Below, in pieces: positions 57,899 to 64,000 of a stretch of 64,000 nucleotides of DNA (position 1 is the first letter of the stretch; the number at the start of each line of letters is the position of its first letter). The notes beneath the pieces were generated by a model. The model saw only the letters and a list, made by a program, of their open reading frames with translations. It searched no databases and was not told where the DNA came from. The stretch is from positions 37,682,631-37,746,630 of the forward strand of contig CM023539.1 in assembly GCA_013350335.1 (NCBI GenBank), read 5' to 3'. This DNA comes from Chimonanthus salicifolius (Eukaryota > Streptophyta > Magnoliopsida > Laurales > Calycanthaceae). The position numbers were made by a program, and so were the translations under genes.

Positions 57899-59195
57899 TA
57901 ATTAGAGCATTGAATTTTTGTCAAGTTAAAAATTTCAAAATCCATAAAAATTTCAGCCAAAAATGGCAGAATTCTTCCGTAATTTGCCTAAAATTTCAGC
58001 CTACTACAGTAATTTCAAAACTTATTACCATCAATACTCTCTCCCTCTCTCTAGATAAGGGCTATCAAGAATGTTATGTCACACTAGTAAACCCCAGGAT
58101 TAGTGAAATCATATGGGTATGATTGTCTAAAACAAAAACTTCAGGCAGGCCTCCAGTTGGCTTTGACTGATCGGTGTTACTAACTTGGATCACGAATTTG
58201 GCCGACATGTAACGGTGAAATCCCGCAACATATCACTCGCTATAATACGTGCGTAGCATTCTGTACATAAATTCAGCTGATACGCATTAAATTTGACCGT
58301 TGCCATTTTCTATTAATTTTTTCAAAAATGGTCAAAACGGGTAAATTTTCATTAATTTCTTAATATTTATTTAATGTGAAAAATGTTAATATAATGATAA
58401 AATTTGATTTTTCATTAATTTTTTATAATATTTGAAATTATCGATTTTGTATGATTCCAAAAATTAATTACGGGCTTAAATTCAGTCATTGCCACAATTT
58501 TTTGCCTTTAACTCAAGGTCGTCTCCCATCATTTTTTGATCTTTGAAGTTTTCAAACTCTCTCATTCAAAATTTTCCATGTACATGTAATTTTTTTTTAA
58601 AACCGAATTTCATTATTATGAAATATATGCTTTATGTCTATTGCAATATTTGAAATTATCAATTTCGTATGATTCAAAAAATCATTTCAATATCTAAATA
58701 ATTGCATCTTAATAATATAATTACCTACTCTTGAAGCTTAATTTTTTCTACATTTCCTATATAATTTTCAAATTTTTGAAAGAAAAAAAATCGGACAGAG
58801 AATGCGTAGCAGCTGCTGTGGGCCGATACGCTACTATAAACAAAATTTTACCCCAGATTATTAGCAGAAGGCTGCATATAAACCATTCACTAGACAAACA
58901 ATTCCTCACATTTTGAAAAAAAAAAAAAAAATCTTACATTGTAAGGTTTATTTATTACAAGGCAAGCTCTGGAGCACCAAAGGCATGCCATGAGGATATA
59001 ACCTACAGCGTGTAAGAAAAACTTGCCTCAATCTGCTTTCTTTCTACCTATTACCTCATATCTAATGATCCATTGTTATGTCAAAATTAAATGGTAAACA
59101 AGGAAAGCAGCAATCGTGAAGGGAAGACAACAACCAGACCAGATTAAGAACGACAGAGAGAGAGACATGGTCACTGTTAATCTCCACCAGGTATT
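57899..59195. other. intergenic sequence and probable 3' UTR of the gene at 59196
   Basis: No gene is seen up to about 58940. From there to 59195 lies the sequence just 3' of the stop codon of the minus-strand gene; TTTATT (an AATAAA-like signal on the minus strand) occurs at about 58949. 58130-58270 has more CGGCCGATA-like decayed repeat text. Confidence 0.5.
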
Positions 59196-59476
59196 CTACT
59201 CGTGGAGCTTCTGGATTCCAGTCCATCGAGCATAGTCAACCCACCTGTTCCAAACAGTAATAAGTATTTTAACAACTGTAGAGAAGCTTCTGTGAATTAA
59301 CTGCATTGAATTTCCAAAAAAGGAGAAAAAAAAAAAGGATTGAATCTTACATTAATGATCCCAGGTATGTGTTGCCTGTACGAACGGCAAAGCACAGAGC
59401 ACTCAACATAATCTTGTGGCGGTGCAACAAGGGTTCAAGAATCCGCTGTTCTATAACACCAGCCAGCATTTGGTAC
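59196..59476 (-). CDS. last two exons of a RETICULATA-like (DUF3411) gene, partial
   Basis: On the minus strand, exon A (59476-59351, 126 bp) follows an acceptor ACAACAG. It encodes YQMLAGVIEQRILEPLLH, then HRHKIMLSALCFAVRTGNTY, and ends LGSLM across a donor AT/GTAAG. Exon B (59244-59196) follows acceptor GGAACAG, continues in phase as WVDYARWTGIQKLHE and ends in TAG at 59196-59198. The phase fits exactly at the junction and there are no stops, so this part looks functional. The segment matches what I recall of the C-terminus of plant RETICULATA-RELATED proteins, chloroplast envelope membrane proteins that affect leaf mesophyll and vein pattern. Earlier exons were not found in the window and would lie beyond long introns on the right. 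The exon calls are firmer than the family name. Confidence 0.68.
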
Positions 59477-60769
59477 CTGTTGTGTTTTTTTTTCGACAGC
59501 AGAAGTTTATCAGTAACTCCTTAGCCTAGATCTGCTTCCATTTGCATGCACTCCGTTTTAACGAGAGACAGAGGGGTGAAAACAAGGGTGACCCTCATTT
59601 ACCCCCATTTGGTAGAGAAGAGGAGAGAAAATCTCAAGTTTTCCCTCTCAGCACAAATCTGAAATCCCCTTCACTACAAGAGGTATAATCACTTTACCTC
59701 TCCTTCAGAGTAAGTTTTTTTTTTTTTTGCTCTTATACCTTTACAACTGTAATTACCAAACAAGATAAGAGAAACGCCGGCAAAATTTACCTCTCATCCA
59801 AACAGTCTTAGCGCAAAACATTGATTAATAACCATATGTTTGTGGAGAATGTAGACAAGAAACACTAGTCTTCCAGTGCCAGTAGCAATACAGGGGTTCA
59901 TATCTTGCCTTCAACATGCATTTAGTTAAAGTTGAGGCTATAAGAGCTTCTGCTCATGAGTACTAGGGCATACATACAAAACACAAAAGGATCCTTATGT
60001 GTGTCAACAAGCTTGGACAGGTTAAAAAACCTACTAAGTTGGAGTAGCCCAAAACATGGAAGATGTGTCCAGCCAAATCCTCATTACAACAACTAGAAGA
60101 GTGAAATCTAGTCCCTCAATTTTAAATGATAATCTAGTCCTATTTCCAAACAGATAATATTGCGAATCTCATCTGAAGCTCCAAACAGTTAGACAAGAAC
60201 TTTGTAAGGGGAAAATCTTTGACAAGATAAGACATTTAATTCAATCAAGTTACCCTTCTCAAGTTGGTGGAAAATGAATAGCTGTAAAATTTGTCACTTT
60301 AACCCAATGAAATCCAGTGTCAGTATTTCTTATTACCAGTTCCAAATTGTGCTTTTCGTGTCACCACATTTTGTGTATGGCAGTACAGTGAATCAACAAA
60401 TGATAAATATAGGAGAGACAACATTATTATCCAGCTAGCTAATGAAAATAATGATGTAAAAAATAACAAATAAAGAAACACACACATTTAAAAGTTATAA
60501 GGTAGCACACTTGTTTTTGGCTGACAATGAAATACAGAGGCCTCCATCTTTTTAGAGTTGATAGGGGAGAAGAGAGGAGAAAATGTAGAAAGAGAGGGGA
60601 GTGAGAGAGGAAATACTCGTATTCGAGAGAGAGAACTACCTTTTCATGAAGAACTTGTTTGGAATGTGTTTTCTTCTTCTCTGGTTGCATCTTAATCGTT
60701 AATTTAATTTAAATAGCTTCAAGCAACGGCGGATACCTATTTTAACTTTCTAAAGAAAATATTGTATTA
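59477..60769 (-). other. probable intron of the RETICULATA-like gene
   Basis: No further exon can be recognised between the acceptor at 59477 and the SINE at 60787. The sequence is AT-rich and lacks open frames with protein-like composition. The ORF at 60439-60690 is low-complexity. Confidence 0.45.
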
Positions 60770-60786
60770 ATAAAATTCTAGAGTAA

Positions 60787-61001
60787 AACTCCAAGGGGTT
60801 GGTGTCTTGGCCACGAATCCACTTCAAGAAGGGGGAGTCTTGAATTTGAATCACATCCCACCCTAAAGGGTCACTCCTTATAGTTTTACCCAGTGTATGG
60901 GTTGGGTAGAGAGGCTTGCATATAACCCGAGGACTAGTCCAGATCTCTAAGAGTCCCTTGATACCTCGGTCATCAAAACAAATATGAAAAAAAAATAAAA
61001 A
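60787..61001 (+). mobile_element. SINE with 17-bp target duplication
   Basis: A perfect 17-bp repeat ATAAAATTCTAGAGTAA flanks it (60770-60786 and 61002-61018). The body starts AACTCCAAGGGGTTGGTGTC, has a weak B-box-like TTGAATTTGAATCAC, and ends in an A-rich tail with AAAAAAAAATAAAA. Long target copies and an A-rich tail show LINE-mediated retroposition. Its 3' half differs from the SINEs at 30088 and 50841. Confidence 0.88.
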
Positions 61002-61018
61002 ATAAAATTCTAGAGTAA

Positions 61019-61729
61019 CTATTCCCATAGAAAATAATTTTACAAAATACTGAACTACGTTAACATTTTTCCTTTAACAAATAGTTGCAGCTATCCTAAT
61101 CTCAACGTTTTGATCCAACATGATTCATTTACCAAATCCACAAAATAAAAAAAGAGTTGCATAAATATCTGAAAACATAAGATAAAATTTTATAGGAACA
61201 ATCTCAACAAAGTGACAAACCATGGATGATGCAAAAACCAACTTTTCATATTTTTTTTTCTTTTCTAGAGTATGTAGAAGTAGCATAGGACAGTTTTGTG
61301 AAGGATATTTAGCTAGAAAATTGTCCTTCCTATCACTTACTCCAACTTCAAATTTACAAAATTCAATCAAACATGTTGAAATTTCATTGTTTTAATATCT
61401 CTGTTTAATACTCCCTAATAGAGTGCACATAAAAGAGTCAAAATAAAATTTTATGCCCATGAAACCAATCATGTTCAACCATATGCATTTAAGACAAAAC
61501 AGTCATGCACTCTATGAGTAGACATTTATGGTTTGAGACATGTTGTGCACAATCGAGCATACAGATCAAACAAAACTAATCCACGACGCTTTTGTATGAG
61601 GTAGTAGAGAAACAAAAAAGCATACAGCATTATAAATATTGAGTCTTAGAAAGTTAAAAATTTAGCAAATAACTTGATTTTTGCAAAATGGAATACACAA
61701 AACTTTCACCAAGTACATGTATATATACA
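61019..61729. other. AT-rich non-coding sequence
   Basis: Nothing recognised up to the hAT target copy at 61730, apart from the beginning of a tandem duplication at about 61702 (AACTTTCACCAAGTACATG). Confidence 0.5.
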
Positions 61730-61737
61730 ACATGGCC

Positions 61738-63056
61738 CAATGTTTTCAAACTCGACTCGGATTGTGAATCTATCTAGAGGTGTGACTCGTTAATCGTAAA
61801 TCGTAAATCGTAGAATTGTAAGAGTTTTAACATTTTTAACTTTTTTTACTATAATTATTATTTATTGATTTAGTTATTGATTTAATGATTTAAATTAACT
61901 GATTTAGTTTAATAATGTTAAAGGTCGAAGTGGAGTTCTACTATCAATTCTATTTATTTAATAAAATTATAAATATTGTTGAATCAAAATTTATTTCTAG
62001 AGTCAATATAGTAAAAAATTCTAATTTAATTTGATAAGATATTATATTCAATAATTAACATTTTATTAAAACTAAACTGAGACGCTGAACTTATTTCTCA
62101 TAATGCATTATTAATATAGATAGTGCACTATTATTGTTATTATTTAAACTCCATTTCTTATCAAATCCCTGAAATTAATTTATTATTTCTTTTCCATAGA
62201 AATATGTTCGGATAAGGTCCAAGTAAAGTGAAAGAGTAAATGTCCCATTAAAAAAAAATAATCATCCCAAAAAAAAAAAAAGGATAAAAAAATATCAATA
62301 CAAGATTTAAACATACATAATTAAATATTAAGTGCATAAATTGTTTTCTATTATTAGAAAACTGTATTTTTATATTTATAATGTATATATAAAATATGGT
62401 ATTATATTTTACAGATTACAATATACTGACATATATAGTTATATAGTATTTATAATTTCAGTATTAGACTATTAGTAATTTAGTATTATAAAAAGATCTA
62501 CATAATATGATAAAAAAATATTTACAGTATTACAGTATATAAGATGCAATTGATTATTGAGGTTAAAAAAATAATACTATATATATAATATGCGAATGGG
62601 TAAAAAAAATCTAGCACCGGAACTTTACTTTCACAATTTTGTCACATGTCATTTTTGCTTTCACATCAAGGATAAAAATATTAAAATATAAGAATGAAAG
62701 AAAGGAAAGGGGTTTCAGCTTTCGTTGAAAACGAAAAAAGAGAGGAAAGGTTTACGAAAACCAGAGGAGTGGTTTTTGAGGGACGACAGCGATGCAGAGG
62801 GGCGACAAAGAAGAAAAAAAGAGGAAGAGGATTCTCTGTGTCTTCCCCTTTTTTTTTTAACTGATTTTTCTTCTTTTTCTTTTCTATTTTTCCTCTTCAT
62901 CGCACGATGGTGCAATTGCCGATTTTGGAATAACACAATCTTCGATTTTCGCAAAACTTGGCCGATTAATGGGTTTTTTCGATTGAACCAGCGAATTGAC
63001 TCACTAGACCATCCGCGCCGAGTCGACTCGCAACTCGGACAATTTTAACAACACTG
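61738..63056. mobile_element. non-autonomous hAT element, 1319 bp
   Basis: Termini CAATGTTTTCAAA and (other strand) CAGTGTTGTTAAAA are inverted, and both continue into CGACTCGG-like text. A perfect 8-bp target copy ACATGGCC flanks the element (61730-61737 and 63057-63064), which is diagnostic of hAT. A nearby duplicate of the flanks (63206-63360) contains a single ACATGGCC, an empty site. No transposase motif was seen. The centre is AT-rich; 62700-62900 carries purine- and pyrimidine-rich stretches with overlapping ORFs on both strands that I regard as accidental. Confidence 0.92.
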
Positions 63057-63064
63057 ACATGGCC

Positions 63065-63411
63065 CACCAAAATTGAATTTGTATTACACAATTGAATGTG
63101 TATTACACAACTTTCCATTATAATGTACAATAATTATTTTATTCTAGATCATATAATTTTTATTTAAAAAATAATCAAACTTTCCAAATTTAAGCCTAAA
63201 ATCAAACTTTCACCAAGTACATGTATATATACAACATGGCCCACCAAACTTGAATGTGTATTACACAACTTTCTATTATAATAATAATTATTATTTTATT
63301 CTAGATCATATACTTTTTATTTAAACTTTCCAAATTTTAGCCTAAGATCCTTTTTTCTTAACAATTTTTTACTCAATTTTCCACAAAAAATTTCGAAGGT
63401 TAGATAATAAT
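63065..63411. repeat. tandem duplication around the hAT target
   Basis: AACTTTCACCAAGTACATGTAT...ACATGGCCCACCAAA...GTATTACACAACTTTC...TTCTAGATCATATA occurs once split by the hAT element (61702-61737 plus 63065-63175) and again uninterrupted at about 63206-63330. Within the first copy, GAAT-TGTATTACACAA is itself repeated. Confidence 0.88.
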
Positions 63412-63497
63412 TGTGATGACCCGCCCCAGAGGGGGACCCTGAGAGGACGCCCAACTTGACTAAAAATTAGCCAGGTTGGCATTGGGAGCATGTTGAG

Positions 63498-63542
63498 AGT
63501 CCCACATCGCCTCTGTGGGTAGAAATCAAGCCAGTATATAAG
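63498..63542 (+). promoter_or_regulatory. snRNA-type USE plus TATA box, TRIM left LTR
   Basis: AGTCCCACATCG at 63498-63509, TATATAAG at 63535-63542, 25 nt between. Confidence 0.65.
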
Positions 63543-63861
63543 TTTGACTCTCCTCCTTCATAGCACAACGTGTTTGGGGGCCTCCTTTGAATGGGTCCTC
63601 AATGCAAAGCCATGTGGGTCCCGCCTGTGGGCCCAGAGCAGACAATATTGTGCTAGGAAGGCCCAGGGTGTTACAAATGGTATCAGAGCTGGTTCAACTC
63701 TCAGACGGTGGTGTGGGACTGGATTGTGTGTGTAGAGCCAGGGGCGGCTCTAGCTTTAAGGGGGTTAGGATGTGATGACTCGCCCCAGAGGGGGACCCTG
63801 AGAGCAGAGGATGCCCAATCTGGCTAAAAAGTAGCCAGGTTGGCGTTGGGAGCATGTTGAG

Positions 63862-63906
63862 AGTCCCACATCGCCTATGTTGGTAGAAATCAAGCCAGTA
63901 TATAAG
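63862..63906 (+). promoter_or_regulatory. snRNA-type USE plus TATA box, TRIM right LTR
   Basis: AGTCCCACATCG at 63862-63873, TATATAAG at 63899-63906, 25 nt between. Confidence 0.65.
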
Positions 63907-64000
63907 CTTGGTTCTCCTTCATAGCACAATGCGTTTTGGGGGCCTCCTTCGGGTGAGTCCTCAATGCAAAGTCGTGTGAGTCCCGTCTCTAGACCCAGAG

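Larger units (their letters stand above)
63412..64000 (+). mobile_element. TRIM-like element, runs off the window
   Basis: LTR 63412-63675 (264 bp) starts TGTGATGACCCGCCCC and ends GGGTGTTACA. After two bases comes a perfect primer site TGGTATCAGAGC (63678-63689). The internal part is only 95 bp and ends with a purine tract CTTTAAGGGGGTTAGGA. The second LTR starts at 63771 (TGTGATGACTCGCCCC) and is cut by the window end about 35 bp before its expected end. The two LTRs are very similar but include an indel, so the insertion is not brand-new. Confidence 0.9.

Noticed and set aside
62715..63048. Overlapping 79- and 107-codon ORFs on opposite strands
   Set aside because: They come from purine- and pyrimidine-rich sequence inside the hAT element and have no transposase motifs.
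63498..63600. A genuine U-snRNA gene downstream of the USE and TATA pair
   Set aside because: No U1-U6 core sequence follows the TATA box; the pair recurs inside LTRs with primer site and purine tract.

Overview
The window is nuclear DNA of a flowering plant. The evidence is a non-RD LRR receptor-kinase pseudogene of the subfamily XII type, two spliced exons of a probable chloroplast RETICULATA-like (DUF3411) gene, and plant lineages of transposable elements: copia with initiator-Met primer sites, a SIRE-like copia, a gypsy element with the GGCGCCGTTGCCGG primer site, L1-type LINE, TRIM, MULE foldback, hAT and SINE. The sequence is AT-rich and almost entirely repetitive. I cannot name the species.

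Layout. 1-4819 is the 5' part of a decayed copia element on the minus strand. It sits inside a SINE whose intact relative lies at 50841-50997. 4820-15783 is old repeat-derived sequence (blocks a, b and c) carrying a 1.46-kb MULE foldback with a 9-bp target duplication (5725-7185). It also carries a second foldback (8131-13292) split by a 4.5-kb solo LTR (8663-13161), which is itself split by a TRIM (11529-12325). 15556-16001 holds a small solo LTR and a tandem copy of it. 16002-18343 is the 3' half of another copia. 22515-29990 is a tandem pair of broken LRR receptor-kinase genes. 31074-34887 is a gypsy element reduced to gag, primer site and one LTR. 35050-42239 is a second copy of block b split by a 6.6-kb LINE. 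42240-48894 is a SIRE-like copia with an extra ORF after pol, cut off at its 5' end where it joins a second copy of block c (48895-50840), followed by a second copy of block a. 52085-57616 is a SIRE-type solo LTR split by a 3.5-kb solo LTR. 59196-59476 carries the last two exons of the only gene here that looks intact. 60787-61001 is a SINE, 61738-63056 a hAT element, and 63412-64000 a TRIM that runs off the window.

How it fits together. Apart from the two exons at 59196-59476, nothing here looks like a working host gene. The value of the window is its nested, datable insertions. Because blocks a, b and c each occur twice, and a tandem duplication surrounds the hAT element, the empty target site can be read directly for the copia, the LINE, the small solo LTR, a hAT-type MITE and the hAT element. 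The most unusual signal is a group of small LTRs (seven copies at five loci, both strands). Each pairs a sequence matching the plant snRNA upstream element (RTCCCACATCG) with a TATA-like box exactly 24 or 25 nt downstream, even where the surrounding sequence has diverged. A second signal is the clustered 14-bp palindrome TTCAGTCGACTGAA, found in SIRE LTRs and again between pol and the extra ORF.
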